Part shown: one piece after another, positions 12,251-24,409 of the stretch
Layout of the letters: every line of letters starts with the position of its first letter
Position numbering within the stretch: the first letter of the stretch is position 1
Origin: Zygnema cylindricum
Taxonomy: Eukaryota; Streptophyta; Zygnematophyceae; Zygnematales; Zygnemataceae
DNA: 64,000 nucleotides
Assembly (NCBI GenBank): GCA_037447655.1
Contig: JBBHKE010001153.1
Span: 39,521-103,520 of the forward strand
Direction: 5' to 3'
Notes under the pieces: model-generated
Seen by the model: the letters and a program-made list of their open reading frames with translations, nothing else
Told to the model about the DNA's origin: nothing
Database searches by the model: none
Program-made: the position numbers and the translations under genes

Positions 12251-14493
12251 TCCCGTCTGTCTTTGTACGGTACGGTAGCGTGAACTTTGCGTAGCATCCT
12301 GTACAGCACAGTAGTGCGGTAGTTACGCCAGTGCCACCACGTGTCGGGACTTGATCCGTTCCTAGCCAGACAATCTACTAAATATTTATGTTCGTGGGCG
12401 GCTTGACGTAAGTAAAATATCCGGACACGAGGCAGGTCAACTATTTTCGTGGATCCTTAAAAAAATTAAGATGCGACCTTACGTACGGTCTTTACTTCCG
12501 TACGTCCACCACGTATGTCGACATTCTGCCGGTTACACGTTTGCAAACTTGCAGGTACATTACAGTAGCTAACGGCCGGTTAGGTGTGGTTCAGTTCGGC
12601 TTCGTTTCTGTTCCTAAGATTTTTCTCGCATTGCCAGTTCAGTTAGAACTGGCGATATTTAAAAGTACACGGTCTTTTGATTTTTCGTGTTGTTTGAGGC
12701 GAGACTCTAAGCCTAGAGGTGGGAAAAATGAAGCATATGAACAATTTTGTGGAAAATGTTACAATTACGTAGATTTTTATTGAAATAACTTAATAAATAC
12801 TATCCTATTGTTAACACGTTCACTACAGTAATGCCCGTAAATAATGTGGATTCTTTCAAAATATCATAAGTAAATCTGATGTTACCATAATCACCGCAAC
12901 GAGTGTGGATTCTAGTGTGATAGGATTGCAATTTCGCCATTATTCTAATCAGAGTAATTAAAATATAGTTCAAAGATCTTTTTACGCGCCTTCGGTGTGG
13001 AATCAGAATCAAAGTACAATTCCATTTGGGAATAATTAGCGTGGATCCCCTGGAAATTTTACCACAGTCGAAAAAAAACTCTGTGCACATAGCACTGAAA
13101 ACGCTCACCACAAACATTGACATTTTTTGTCTTTGTTGTCTTGTTGACGTTGTAAATGCTCCAATTCAAAATAGTTAGCGCATGTATCAAATTCCGCCGG
13201 CTATGTTTTAAATGTTTACCGTTTTTAACTAAAAACCAATTAAAATGCTTACCGACATCAATGTAAGTTTCCTCAAATAGCATGGAATTTTAAATTCAAT
13301 GTTCTTAGAGTAATTAGCTTAAGTCTTATTTTTTCAAAGTGTAAATCAATGTAAATTTCACTCTAAATAGGTGAAAATTTAATGGATGCTTGAAATTATT
13401 TAGTATATCCACACGAACAACCCCAAAAGCATGTATGGAACATCATGTGATCTAAGATAATCTTTGTTGATTCATGGTAAACATTTGAAATGTATCTACA
13501 CAAATTGCAATTTAAATGCTTAATTCCCACTTGAAGCGGCTATGAGCATTATGCTCAAAATGTTATGTGGGAGAAATTGGCTGTCATTATGGTATGTATC
13601 TTAAATCGAATATGGAAGGCATTTCAAGTGGAGTCCATGCTAATTTGACACACCCTCATTTGTTACACTAAAAAAGGTTGCACTAAGGACGGATGTTCGC
13701 TCAATTAGATCCTCAACAATTATGAGAGTCTTTTAAAGTGGAATGTGTGTCACGTAACCATTTTTTTTAATATGAATAATTGAGTATGATTGCGCTTAAA
13801 ATCAATGGTAACTTGAATTGAGCCGAGTGATTATTCGTATGTTTTGTTACTTTTGAAATCTGAGGGAACATGTAGTGACGGCCAGTTCCGTTGTTGCGAA
13901 CCAGAATAGTCGGTTTTACTTCCATGTCGTCGTTCCAGTTTGCGGGTGGAATCATTCGAACGCGCAGGTTAATTCCTCGTATTCCATCAATGACGGCCGT
14001 TAAAGACGCGGCGAATAGTTAGACGGTCACGCGCCACGTCATCCATTTTTTTTCGATAAACTATTAAACATTTAAACCGTAACCCTAACTACAGCAGTCA
14101 AGAGAAACTGCCGTCAAATTTTGACAAAAAGTACGACGTATGTACTATTTTGTACATAGTGAAATACGCAAAGTACAAGCCGCTCTCATTTTCTGACGGC
14201 CTAAAAGGCACGCCGTCAGATCGGCCAAACGAATCGTGAATGCCCAATACACTGTCAGGTCAGGGCCGCGTGCATGGACACGTGTCTATAAGACAGCCTG
14301 TCGAAGCCGGGTTTCAAAATATCCACAGCTATTTTTTGACGAATTCCGTTGAAACGATGCTACAAGTCTTTCTTTTTCAAGCTGCCCGGTCGGTGGTAGC
14401 ATCGCCAAGGACTGGTTTGTCATTTTTCGCGCGTGCCACTTAATTGCATAATTGGCAGCCACTATGCCAAGGCTGTCAGGTGAAAGAATACAG
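12251..14493. other. Intergenic, nothing recognised
   Basis: Short ORFs only, none with domains I recognise. There are scattered TAAATTTCAC/GTGAAATTTA-type words and a GTAC-rich patch at 14100-14230. No terminal inverted repeat of the families catalogued here was found between the two flanking elements. Confidence 0.4.
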
Positions 14494-14495
14494 TA

Positions 14496-15035
14496 CAACG
14501 TGAATCGTTATTGGCGTAATGGACGCTATTTAAGGTACCTTTTTTTTTCCCCAAATTCTTAAACAGCATAGATTATTCTGTTTTTTCTTTTACGCCATTT
14601 AGGGTTCTTTTCCAATTTTTATCATCTAAAAAGAGTGTTGTACGGTTGGTGTCAGACCGTACAAAAATGTACCTTTTTAAGTGAGAAAGTATAACAAATG
14701 GGTTTTAGTAACCACGGACGCATGAGAATATGCGGCTCTAAAAAGGGGATGCAATCGGGTTGTCAAAAGTCACGTTCTCACATATTCGTCCGGTAACCGC
14801 GTTTCGACGGTGTGAACGTATGATTTGTGTACGATTTGTCAGATTTTGAACAGAACCTATACTAGTGTAAACAAGTTTGGGGCGGGTGTTTAATTTTTTT
14901 TAAATCCAAATTAGTATAAGTAAATATCCAGTATGTATGTTTTTTTTGAAAAAATCTAAATTCTCAATTAGCGAAAATAACGAAACTTGTTCCTACACGC
15001 TAAAGAAACCTTTACGCGAATAACGATTCACGGTG
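14496..15035. mobile_element. TA-target element, long (540-bp) class
   Basis: Left end CAACGTGAATCGTTATTGGCG, right end complementary (AACGATTCACGGTG), TA on both sides (14494-14495 and 15036-15037). It shares the internal block GTGTCAGACCGTACAAAAATG with the copies at 49774-50311 and 58664-59204. Length 540 bp matches those copies (538 and 541). No transposase is encoded. Confidence 0.85.
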
Positions 15036-15141
15036 TAGAGGAGTGTCCGCTTTTATTTTCTGACAGAATCTGAAAGGGTGTGCTCATGTAGACGAAACCA
15101 AGAGATGTAGATTTGTATTCTAGTGCAGGTACTTCGTACTA

Positions 15142-15914
15142 CACCGTGTATCGCTATTAGTGTTAATATTTTTTGCCACTTGAAACCATAGTTCAAAAGT
15201 AGGCGTTTTTATGGTATGCCTTTGGTAGGTGCACAAAACTTGGCACTAAACTCGCGTAGAGTAGGCATACTGTATGGGTGTGCGCTGTGGACACTCTTGT
15301 ACGAACATACGAATCTGACATATGATCATAGTTCAGCGCACGCCGACGGACGAAATTTTTTAGCGAACTAAAACACGGGGACGTTCAAAATTGCAGACGC
15401 TAATATGACACATAGTCCTTTCGTAAGTTGTGTTATGGGCTTTTCATGTGATCTTCTTAGATTGCTACTTTGATCAGCGACCATCCGCTCGTCTGAATCT
15501 GACGGTTTAAAAAAGTTTTACCTCAAAACTCACATAAATTATTTTTTTAGTCCGATTTTCTTTCAAAATTTAGACATGACGTTTAATTCTCTATCGATCG
15601 ATGTGCAACTCAACCCTGTAACTTTTTTTTTTCATTTTTCGACCAATACAATATAGGTCTTAACGGCATATTGTATGTTTTGCATACAATAGGCATATTG
15701 TATGGGCCTACTTTCACCTACTTTTGAACTAGGCTTGAAACATCTTTTCTCTGTACACTCTTGTCCGATTTTCAGTTTGAGACCGACAATTGAAAGCTGA
15801 GAATCTTAACTTTCAATCCCAACCGTCAAATCTTCAAACCGACATGCGTTTACGGAGAAAAGATGTTTAAAGAGAACGAAAAAAAAATATTAGCCCTAAT
15901 AATGATTCACGGTG
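15142..15914. mobile_element. TA-target MITE, short class, split by a hAT-like insertion
   Basis: Left end CACCGTGTATCGCTATTAGTG and right end complementary, ending CACGGTG; TA at 15140-15141 and 15915-15916. Removing the inserted element at 15187-15733 and one copy of its 8-bp duplication leaves about 218 bp, the size of the short class. Confidence 0.85.
15187..15733. mobile_element. hAT-like non-autonomous element, CATAGTTC family
   Basis: Begins CATAGTTCAAAAGTAGGCG and ends CCTACTTTTGAACTAGG, imperfect inverted termini. It is flanked by an 8-bp direct duplication CTTGAAAC (15179-15186 and 15734-15741). The duplication length fits hAT superfamily transposition; the superfamily call is inference because no transposase is encoded. 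It is nested in the MITE at 15142-15914 and is therefore younger. Other copies: 38891-39343 and 61203-61660. Confidence 0.85.
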
Positions 15915-16011
15915 TACTTATCATGTTCCAAATTTTGCGAAAACGAAAACTTCCCTTTGAACTATGACGGTTGTTGACGTCTACCAAACTTGTGACGGTT
16001 GTAGAGGTTTA

Positions 16012-16155
16012 CATCGCTCCTCGTTATTACTGTAGATGTTCTTTTTGCCACTTGAAACATCTTTCTTCCGTGCACATTTGTCGGATTGTCAGTCCGATGG
16101 CTGCTAATAAGATTCTCGCGTTTCTATTGGCGGTCTTCTATCGACATTCCTACAA
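16012..16155. mobile_element. TA-target MITE, short class, truncated
   Basis: Preceded by TA at 16010-16011. The left-arm sequence includes TTGCCACTTGAAACATC and TTTGTCGGATTGTCAG as in the other short-class copies. The right arm and terminus are missing or too diverged to place; the sequence passes into an ATATCGATA-rich tract. Confidence 0.5.
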
Positions 16156-16159
16156 GTTG

Positions 16160-16460
16160 ATATATCAGTTTGAGGGGCGCTCTTACCAAAGTACGGATGG
16201 AGGTACTGTATTGGGATAAAGGACGAAGGGCGTGAGGTTTTGAAAAAAAAAATCCAAAATCTATTCCGTATGAAAGTATGGAGTGATCGAAATGATTATC
16301 AACCGATATTATTCCTAATGCAGCTCGATATATCGACATTTCATGGAAGATCCCTTACCGATATATTTAATAAAGCCAATACATCGATTGTCCATAGGTC
16401 AAAACAAAGTACATATCGAATATCGGCAAGAGACTCCCGATACATGATACTGCACTAATA
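16160..16460. repeat. ATATCGATA-rich dispersed repeat
   Basis: Contains CATATCGAATATCGGCAAGA near 16410, close to blocks at 21621 and 21869, plus other CGATATAT and ATCGAT words. The family looks ancient and degenerate. No gene is seen. Confidence 0.5.
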
Positions 16461-16689
16461 AAGTACAATACAATAAAATACATTGTCAGTTTGTCACATA
16501 TGTTTGGTTTACGAGATTTCAAGATTGTGGCCATCTAGGATTATAGGGGGCTGACGTATACAAATCATCTCCTGTAGCGACCGGTTTTGTACCTTCTGTA
16601 CGATTTGAACTTTTTGTTCATTCACCACGTTTTGTCCGTTGGCGTGGTCTCTCTCGAAAAGACAACTAGTTGTAGAACCCATTATTTAA

Positions 16690-17483
16690 GGGTAACCTTC
16701 CATCAGGCGTTCCCAGTAATCGTACGAACACGTTTACTGGGAGTAAAAATGTAGCACCCTTCCATCAAGTCGTGTCAGTGAATGAGGTGTTAGATTGCGA
16801 TTGGTACCACGTAGGACCTTTAGAGCCGCCCAGGAAAAATCATCATTTCCAAAAGGACAAAATCGCAGCTGCGTATGTGTACGGGCGGACGCCGATTAAA
16901 ATATCTAGTAGCGTCACGCTCATGTACAATCTGAACGTTCTTACGGTTGTTGTGGTATCAACGGCCACGAAAACCGTTGCAAAATTGAAGTTTGTACAAA
17001 TGTCCAAGGATGTACCATTTGTACGTGAATCGCTGTATCGCACATTTATGAAGGAGACGTCACAGGATGTCTTACAACCAAGTTTTTTTGTCGTCGACCT
17101 TACAACCAAGATTTTTTTTGTCGTCGAACAGGCTGGCTTTCATGTCACACGGTACACTCCAATTGCCACATGTAAGTTTATTACTTCACGTCTGTCGTGG
17201 ATCGACTCTGACTTTACAAGTGGACCAAAACACGCGTCCAGTAATCAGAAACTCTCCTCCCGAGGACAGTTGGAGGAGACTAGCTACGTACAGGAAACAA
17301 GAAGCGTTTGCGTCGAAAATTGAAAATCGGACGGTGGTAGTTCTCTCCAAGAAGTCTGGAGAATCTCAACGAATTTTTAGTAAACATCTTTTGAAAAAAA
17401 AAAAAAAAAAACAGTACGGCCAAGTACGGAGCGGTACTTTCTCCAGTAAACAACCCCACTTTTCGCCTGATGGAAGGTTACCC
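16690..17483. mobile_element. Harbinger/Tourist-like element, TAACCTTCC end family, copy 1
   Basis: Ends GGGTAACCTTCCATCAGGCG and its complement, flanked by TAA on both sides (16687-16689 and 17484-17486). It is 794 bp. The copy at 18826-19619 has the same length and lies in inverted orientation. A 183-residue open frame at 16772-17323 resembles no transposase and I regard it as chance. Confidence 0.9.
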
Positions 17484-17486
17484 TAA

Positions 17487-18072
17487 TTTGATAATTTCCT
17501 ACTCGAGTAATATCTTCAGACATGGCCTACGATTGACACTGGTTACGTTAGGTTAATCCGCTGACGTCACCAATTAGACTCAGAAAATTCTCCACGTGGA
17601 CTACAGCACTGTAGCTGTTTGTACTGTAGATAAACATATTCAAGTCGTACAAACTGCTGCACATAGCTTTTCGTGCACCGATAAATTTTGACGGGGATAG
17701 TATCCTTTTGCGGATCTTCCTTTGGATATATTTCATTTATTTTTTCTGACAGGATCAGACTGTACCACCAAATCCTGGTACGGATGAAACTGTTTTTTCC
17801 TGAAACTGTTTTTTCCTTATTTTGTTTGATTCATGACCATTTCTCCTGGCGGACAAAATATCCTAAAGATAAAATTTCGCTCTTAAGTTTGATTTCTTGG
17901 TCGCTAATGAGGACGATGAAGGTACGATCGTACGAAGGTACAGCTATCGAATGACAGCCTTGAGGCTGACAGAATCTCATGTCGGCGGGATTCTCTGATT
18001 TCAGACCCTAGTGGTAGACTTTTCCGTTCGTCTGTGGCCGTACGGAATATAACTCAATCCGTGACATTCGAC
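17487..18072. other. Spacer between two Harbinger-like elements
   Basis: Unique-looking sequence with several GTAC-rich stretches. No domain-bearing ORF, RNA gene or element terminus was recognised. Confidence 0.4.
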
Positions 18073-18075
18073 TTA

Positions 18076-18822
18076 GTGTGCGTCTCCATGTGACTAAGTA
18101 AAGGTTTTTTTCTGTCGTTTTCTTCTACAACTTAGCGCCGTACCACGTAAGTGTCAACCGTACAGAAAAATAGAAAAATGGAGAAGTACATTTTGCGTCA
18201 TCGTCGAATTTAAAATGTACTACATGTTGTCGCCTTGTGCTCTTCGACCCACGGCCACGCCAAAAAACGTCATCTTCAAACTTTTCTTTATAAAACAGGG
18301 ACGATATTTTTTAAAACAAAGTATTTCTGCTAAACAAATAATAACACGTATACACACGTGTAGTAATTTTTCAAGCGACGACAAAAAAGACACAATTCGG
18401 TATGTTTTGTCCTTTTGAGTCTATCAAAGTACATAATTTGTTTCAATTTGTCAATTTTCATTCAGTACGTTTTGTCCTTTTCCGTCCATCAAATGCATAA
18501 TTTGTTTCGTTTTGTCAGGCTCTGTTCAGTACGGATTTCTTCATTTCAGGGGATCTGAAGATTCCGATGCCATTTCACGAAAACGTGAAAAATCTCTGAG
18601 GGCGCCACATCAACTCGGACTCGCCGCCTCTCACGAACAATTTGGAGAATCACAGATTGTAGACGTTGGCAACCGTCACGCGCATGTCAGCGTATACAAT
18701 CGTAACACCCTTAAGTTTTAATTCCGTTTTTACACATAGGGACACTTGAAACCCGGGTCCGCCGGATCTGCGCTAAAAGACAAAGTTTTTTCTCTAAGTT
18801 ATGAGAACATGGAGACACACCA
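18076..18822. mobile_element. Harbinger/Tourist-like element, TCCCCATG end family
   Basis: Ends GTGTGCGTCTCCATGTGAC and ATGGAGACACACCA (inverted), with TTA at 18073-18075 and 18823-18825. It is 747 bp, non-coding. Related to 39349-40128 (closest), 54640-55207 and 57242-58022, which have the end consensus GGGTRTGTCCCCATG. Its 3' TTA directly abuts the next element. Confidence 0.85.
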
Positions 18823-18825
18823 TTA

Positions 18826-19619
18826 GGGTAACCTTCCATCAGGCGAAAAGTGGGGTTGCTTACTGGAGAAAGTACCTTTCCGTACTAGGCCGTACTGCTT
18901 TTTTTTCTTTTTTACAAAAGATGTTTACTAAAAATTCGTTGAGATTCTCCACACTTCTTGGAGAAAAATACCACCGTCCGATTTTCAATTTTCGACGCAA
19001 ACGCTTCTTGTTTCCAGTACGTAGCTAGTCTCCTCCGACAGTCCTCGGGAGGAGAGTTTGTGATTACTGGACGCGTATTTTGGTCCACTTGTAAAGTCAG
19101 AGTCGATCCACGACAGACGTGAAGCTATAAACTTACATGTGGCAAATGGAGTGTACCGTCTGACATCATTGCCAGCCTGTTCGACGACAAAATCTTGGTT
19201 ATAGGACATCCTGTCACGCCTCCTTCAAAAATGTGCACAATCAAGTTGGTACAGCGATAATGCATTCACGTACAAAATAGTACATTCTTCGACATTTGTA
19301 CAAACTTTAATTTTGCAACGGTTTTCGTGGCCGTTGGTAAACCGACAACCCTAAGAACGTTCAGATTGTACATTAGCGTGACGTTACTAAGATATTTTTA
19401 TCGGCGTCTATCCGTACACATACGCAGCTGCAATTTTGTCTTTTTGCAAATGATGATTATTCTTGGGCGGCTCAACATGATCCTACGTGGTACCAATCGC
19501 AATCTAACAAGTCAGCAATTTTAGCTTCACTGGCACAACCTGGTGGAAGGGTGTTACAAATTTTACCGCCGATAAATGTGATCGTACAATTACTGGGAAC
19601 GCCTGATGGAAGGTTACCC
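18826..19619. mobile_element. Harbinger/Tourist-like element, TAACCTTCC end family, copy 2 (inverted)
   Basis: Ends GGGTAACCTTCCATCAGGCG and CTGATGGAAGGTTACCC. It is 794 bp, the same as copy 1 at 16690-17483, of which it is an inverted copy (for example AGTCGATCCACGACAGACGT near 19098). The left flank is TTA, shared with the preceding element; the right flank is TCG, so no clean target duplication remains. Confidence 0.85.
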
Positions 19620-19639
19620 TCGAACCGATTAGCATCTGA

Positions 19640-20300
19640 ATCTGTTATTCACAAGTCATACACCTTTAGTGTGGAATATCGAGGGCCAATCTCTGATATT
19701 CACTATGTACTTAAGTTTGGGTAACCGATAATCGATATTGTGTGGATATATCGAGAAAGTTTAGTATCGCGGTTAATCACCTTTATATCTCTCGATATGA
19801 CGAGAAATATTTTATTGTATACTGCGAAATATCGAAGCGACGTGGGTTAGATAGCTTAGATTAGATTAGATTCTTTCCTAAGGTTGTTTTTTTTCTTTAC
19901 AATCTCAAAACAAAATCTCAACATCTACTACAAATTTTTATGAGTGATTGTCTTTTTGTTGTTTTGCGAATTTTTGCTAATTTGTTTGTCCAAGAAGAAA
20001 AAAAGAAAAAGAAAAAAAAATGAAACACGTAATTCAATGTCTTTGTTGATAGATTTTGTTTTTAAGTTTCTAAATATATTTACGGATTTTAATTTATTTA
20101 TTTGTTTATTGATTGATTGATTGACTGATCGATTTATTTATCTATTTATTTATGTGTTTGTTTAGTAGTTCATTATTCATCTGATTGTTTGTTTAATAAT
20201 TTATTCATTTGTTTATTCATTTTTTTGTTTGTTTGTTGGTTAGTTGGTTTGTTTGTTTATTTGTTTTGTTTGTGTTTATATCTTTGCTATTTTTTTTTTT
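19640..20300. repeat. ATATCGATA-rich tract followed by TTTATTTG-type simple sequence
   Basis: 19640-19850 holds many CGATAT/ATATCG words. 20090-20285 is a T-rich degenerate tetranucleotide tract (TTTATTTGTTTG, ATTGATTGATTG). No genes. Confidence 0.6.
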
Positions 20301-20387
20301 TTAGAATGCTATTCTGACTGTGGACATATTTATTATCCATAATTAATTAAAGATCAATTATTTGTGTTTTTTTTTTTTTTAGACTGC

Positions 20388-20487
20388 TATTTTGGTAGTG
20401 GACATAAAAAATTTGGGAGATGCGGTGGAAGGGCTCGCGGACGTCCTCGAAAAAAACAAACCCAGTAAAGACGAAAAAGCAAAACTA
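20388..20487 (+). CDS. Possible isolated exon, unknown protein
   Basis: After a poly-T tract and TTTAGA, an open stretch encodes a run including VVDIKNLGDAVEGLADVLE and KDEKAKLK, followed by AAG|GTATTT, a plausible donor. A similar KDEKVKPK-like stretch near 20590-20620 is followed by AAG|GTAACT. The amphipathic, lysine-rich look and the flanking splice-like signals suggest exon relics. I do not recognise a family and no continuation was found. Confidence 0.3.
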
Positions 20488-20699
20488 AAGGTATTTTTTC
20501 TTAAAACAAATTATTTAAAAAAAGTTCATTATCTGTCATTTTTTTTTTTTTACACTACCTTTGCTTTTTATAAGGGAACCGCATAAAAACGCAGTAAAGA
20601 TGAAAAGGTCAAACCCAAGGTAACTATTTATTAATTAACGAGTTAATCTTAAGTGCTATTTTTTTTTCTTAAGAATTATTTTGTCTATTTTTATTTTCA

Positions 20700-22200
20700 A
20701 GGGGCATAATTCATGGGCGGCGATATAGTGTTATTAACACCAATATCAATATATTGTTTTCAAGATCCTCTACTTTTACTTTAGTATGCAATAATGCTTT
20801 TGTATCTTCTTTTGTATAATATATTTATAGAAGACGCGACCAATATTCTCCAAGCGTCCAAGCGCAAGCATAGGCAGTTCTTCAATTTTTGAGACCGCAT
20901 CAACAAGGCAATCGCTTCATTTGACTCCGTAGATGGTCGTCGTCCTCGACTTTTCTCGGGGAGGAAAATAGCCAGCTATAGACCGTGAAGAATCGGTGCA
21001 GTTGGATTATGTAGATTCCATCCACAATGGACTAGCGTTGATTTCAAGCCAAAAAGGCCATGTGCTTTCGGTGGACGCGCATCCACCTAAATCTAATAGA
21101 GAATATTTTGAGGACGATTGAAAGACGTATCAACAAGACAAGTTTGAAATATGAGTTGTAAAATAGAAAGATATTTTCTTCGGTTTTCATTTTGAGAAGA
21201 CAAAGGCAGGAAAGAAACGCATTAAGAAATACATTTTTTCAAAAAAGAAGGGGGTTTCGGTTGTCCAATACACAACATGCAAGTACAAATTATGCATTCA
21301 ATTTGCGCGGTCTAGATAATCTTTGACAATTCTAAATATTAAGATTTAGCGTACAAAGTACAACTAAGAACAAAAAACGTATGGTGAGCTTGTTTACGTT
21401 TGCAATACGGAAATCGAGTTTGAAAAAGCTGTGTCAAAATTGCCATTTTTGAGGGGGGGTGGGGGGGAGGGAGCTTTTCATTTTTTTACGGAGGTATTAC
21501 AATTATCATTGACCCAATTGTCAAATAACGCGTCGCAATATATTGTGATATCATTGCGATAAGAGTCTTATTTGTACACCAAAACGATATACAACGATTA
21601 CGTGTAAGTGAAAAAAAGTGCATATCGAATATTGGCAAGAGGTTATCGATACCAAACACTACTTATCATTTCAATTTTTACTACTATCGTGTATCGACAA
21701 ATTTGTTGAGCCATATGTTTCAAGATAATTTATGTGTTTAGCATAATAATCTTCAATCACTGCTTCAACTTTTCTTTAACAACCACAACAACTTTCGGGT
21801 TTCATCGCGATATTAGACTTCTTCATACACCAACACGATATATCAATTATTGGCAAGTAAAAAAAACACATGTCGAATGTCGACAAGAGGCTATTGATAC
21901 ACAACACTATTTTTTACTCAATCTTCAACTTTCACTATGATATTATTTACATTTCTATGGGCTTTTTATCCGTACCGTGTCAACATCGATTTTGGCGAGC
22001 AACCACCGATCTTGATTCATCACATCATATGTTTTATGTTGCGAAGCCATTTGCCGATAACCGATATGCCCATTATTTTAGCCTATTAATAATTGATGCA
22101 TTGGCACAATATACTGTTACTGGTGTTATCGGTATAAAAAACAAATATTATCGGTTTTTATCGCGATAACACCAGTGCCAATAACTACCTGCGCTCATAC
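20700..22200. repeat. Diverged ATATCGATA-rich repeat region with a 248-bp tandem offset
   Basis: The block CATATCGAATATTGGCAAGA at 21621 recurs as CATGTCGAATGTCGACAAGA at 21869, an offset of 248 bp, with the surrounding sequence alignable. The region ends with a GGTGTTATCGGTATAAAA / TTTTTATCGCGATAACACC inverted pair (about 22118-22174). There is also a poly-G tract near 21455. No coding region is recognised. Confidence 0.55.
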
Positions 22201-23449
22201 CGTACGTTTGTACACTTTATTCCGTTTTATTGAACTTCCGTCCTTCCGTTGTATAGAGTACGAAACAGATTATCATACGTGGCATGCTACGCTATTTATA
22301 GTGAAAAATATAGTGTAATACATTGTAAAGTATTACATAGTGGTTATAATTTTTTAAACTTATTGCCGATAAAGAATTTGTTGGTCTCAGAGTGATATAT
22401 CAGAACCCCTCATCTTTCGATAATTGATAATTGTCGTTATTGGTTTTAGTTGTAAGTATACCCCATTAACATGTTATGAAACTTTTTGGACCTCCCCTAT
22501 TTATAGGTACGTTAAACGTATAAATTTGCTTAACTAACTACATCCGCCTACACTTATGTCTTTCGTCATACAATAATGTTAAAAATTGTGATATATAATT
22601 AATATAGGATATCTACTTGTTTATTTCACGTGTTTCTTGTTATAAAGACACTTTACTCAATTTAATTGAACTTTAAGCGCTTGTTTTTTAAAACTAATGT
22701 TTTATCCCGAGGACAATTTAGTTATGGTTCGTAATGTCCCATAACCGATTTAATGGATCATGAAAAAAAACCACCGTAATACCTATTGAAAAAACAATAA
22801 TTACCTGTTAAAAAAAGAATCGAATTATGACGATGGATTAATAGCAGAGGTCGCAAACGGTCAACCGAAACCGTGACTGACCGTTAACCGATAGCCAGCG
22901 CCAAATCTAGGGCGGATTTGGTTGTAAAATTTTTGGGGCCGGGCGGTTGCGGGCGGTTGATTCACCAAAAAAAAAAGTCGGTTACGGTCGGTCAACCAAA
23001 AAACAAAAAAAATAAAAAAAAATGTACTTTCCATACAATTCAACATAATTGCACTTTGTACTCTTTGGTATCGTAGAAGTACGTGACATCGTGATTAGCG
23101 TCGCAAATTTGACATAGTAATAACACTATTCATTTCGCAAATCTTAGTGAACGCGACAAATCGTAATTATTGGCTTATTCATATGTCATACATTGTTTCA
23201 AAGTGATGGTTATGCATTTTATACCGTGTTTCCACAAATATATCATGTTATTATGTCAATGTCATGCAACATGTAGTAATCATTTGTTAATAAATCAATG
23301 AAAATCAAATTATTACGTCAATTTCCCACGACAAATCCTAATTATTGGCTTACTCACATGTTTCAAACAATAAATCAATAAATTGAATTGCTATTCAAGT
23401 TAGAGAAACTCGACCACAATTCAAACAAAACCATAAAATTGCTAAAATT

Positions 23450-23716
23450 GTGACAACGATATTGAATAAGAGCGGAACTTCCAAAAAAGGCAAATACGAT
23501 GTGGAAGTTTTTGATTTTTTTGATCTAATTGATGCGTGTAAATCATTGGTCACGTTTTTCAAACAAAGTAATTTACAAAATATTTACGTTGATACTTTTT
23601 TCTTGGACTCACCTTACCAAACTTATACGATTTTGGAAAGGTTTCAAGAAGCGACCCTAAAGCTGGAAAAATTCAAAAAACTAACTTGCTATTTGATTTT
23701 CCATTTGAAAAACTAA
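23450..23716 (+). pseudogene. hAT transposase remnant
   Basis: An 88-residue open frame includes ACKSLVTFFKQSNLQN and YTILERFQEATLKL. This resembles the hAT transposase segment where a 'lV.FFK.S' block precedes the 'tRWNS.y.mLer' block; here the RWNS core is degraded. Position inside an element with hAT-type termini supports the reading. No dimerisation (hATC) domain was seen, so it is not functional. Confidence 0.45.
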
Positions 23717-23872
23717 GATTTTTTTTAAGCATACATTATAAAAACTTTACCTTTTGTGCATAATTCATAACATAGTATCGTAGTCGAAAGGAAAACCGTC
23801 CAAAACATGTAGCGAAAAATTTAGATTTGCGAGAGAAAAGACATTAACATAAGAGTTTAAACATTAATATAA

Positions 23873-23955
23873 GAGTTACACGCAAAATTATAATGATTAA
23901 AACTAAGAGTTACACGCAAAATTATAATGATTAAAACTAAGAGTTACACGCAAAG
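23873..23955. repeat. 34-bp tandem repeat
   Basis: Two full and one partial copies of AGTTACACGCAAAATTATAA plus 14 more bases, lying inside the hAT-like element just before the nested MITE. Confidence 0.8.
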
Positions 23956-23970
23956 GGAGATGTACCACTA

Positions 23971-24135
23971 CATCGCTAATTGTTACTAGTTTTAATAAGT
24001 CGATACTGTTTATAGTCTTTACTATTTAAAGACGTAGATTACAACCTGCCACGTCTCCGTGTATTAAATAGTGTCATTAATCATAATTTTTCATTAACAG
24101 TAATAGATTCTCAACGCTAATAACAATGAGCGTTG
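23971..24135. mobile_element. TA-target MITE nested in hAT-like element
   Basis: Left end CATCGCTAATTGTTACTAG, right end ACGCTAATAACAATGAGCGTTG, TA on both sides (23969-23970 and 24136-24137). Length 165 bp; diverged from the other families but with the same end logic. Confidence 0.6.
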
Positions 24136-24409
24136 TAGTTTTGTACTTTTCGATTAATGGCGGGTACGGTTAGTCGCGAGTAATCGAATTTTGGTTAACT
24201 TTTTCTTTCGTAAACGCCGGTCGGTTAACGGTTAACAATTTTGGAGCGTGACATAACCCGGTCGGGCGTCGGTTACTCAGATTTTGAAAAAAATAACGGT
24301 CGGTATCGGAAATGTAAAATTTTGAATTTTGCGACCTCTTATAAACGGTAAACAGACTTTATAGCAGATTTGTCGTTTTTACAGCCGAGACGATTTTGCA
24401 TTCATACTA

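Larger units (their letters stand above)
22845..24340. mobile_element. hAT-like transposon, CAGAGGTCGC family, copy 1
   Basis: Starts CAGAGGTCGCAAACGG and ends TTTTGCGACCTCTT, inverted termini fitting the hAT pattern (CAGNG). Subterminal GGTTAACGGTTAAC-like words occur in both arms. The 8-bp flanks (ATTAATAG and ATAAACGG) match only partly. It carries a degraded hAT-like coding remnant (23450-23716) and a nested TA-target MITE (23971-24135). The second copy spans 53962-58090. Confidence 0.7.

Noticed and set aside
16772-17323. 183-aa ORF inside a Harbinger-like element
   Set aside because: No DDE or Myb/SANT motif; the inverted sister copy does not keep it as a long frame; probably chance.
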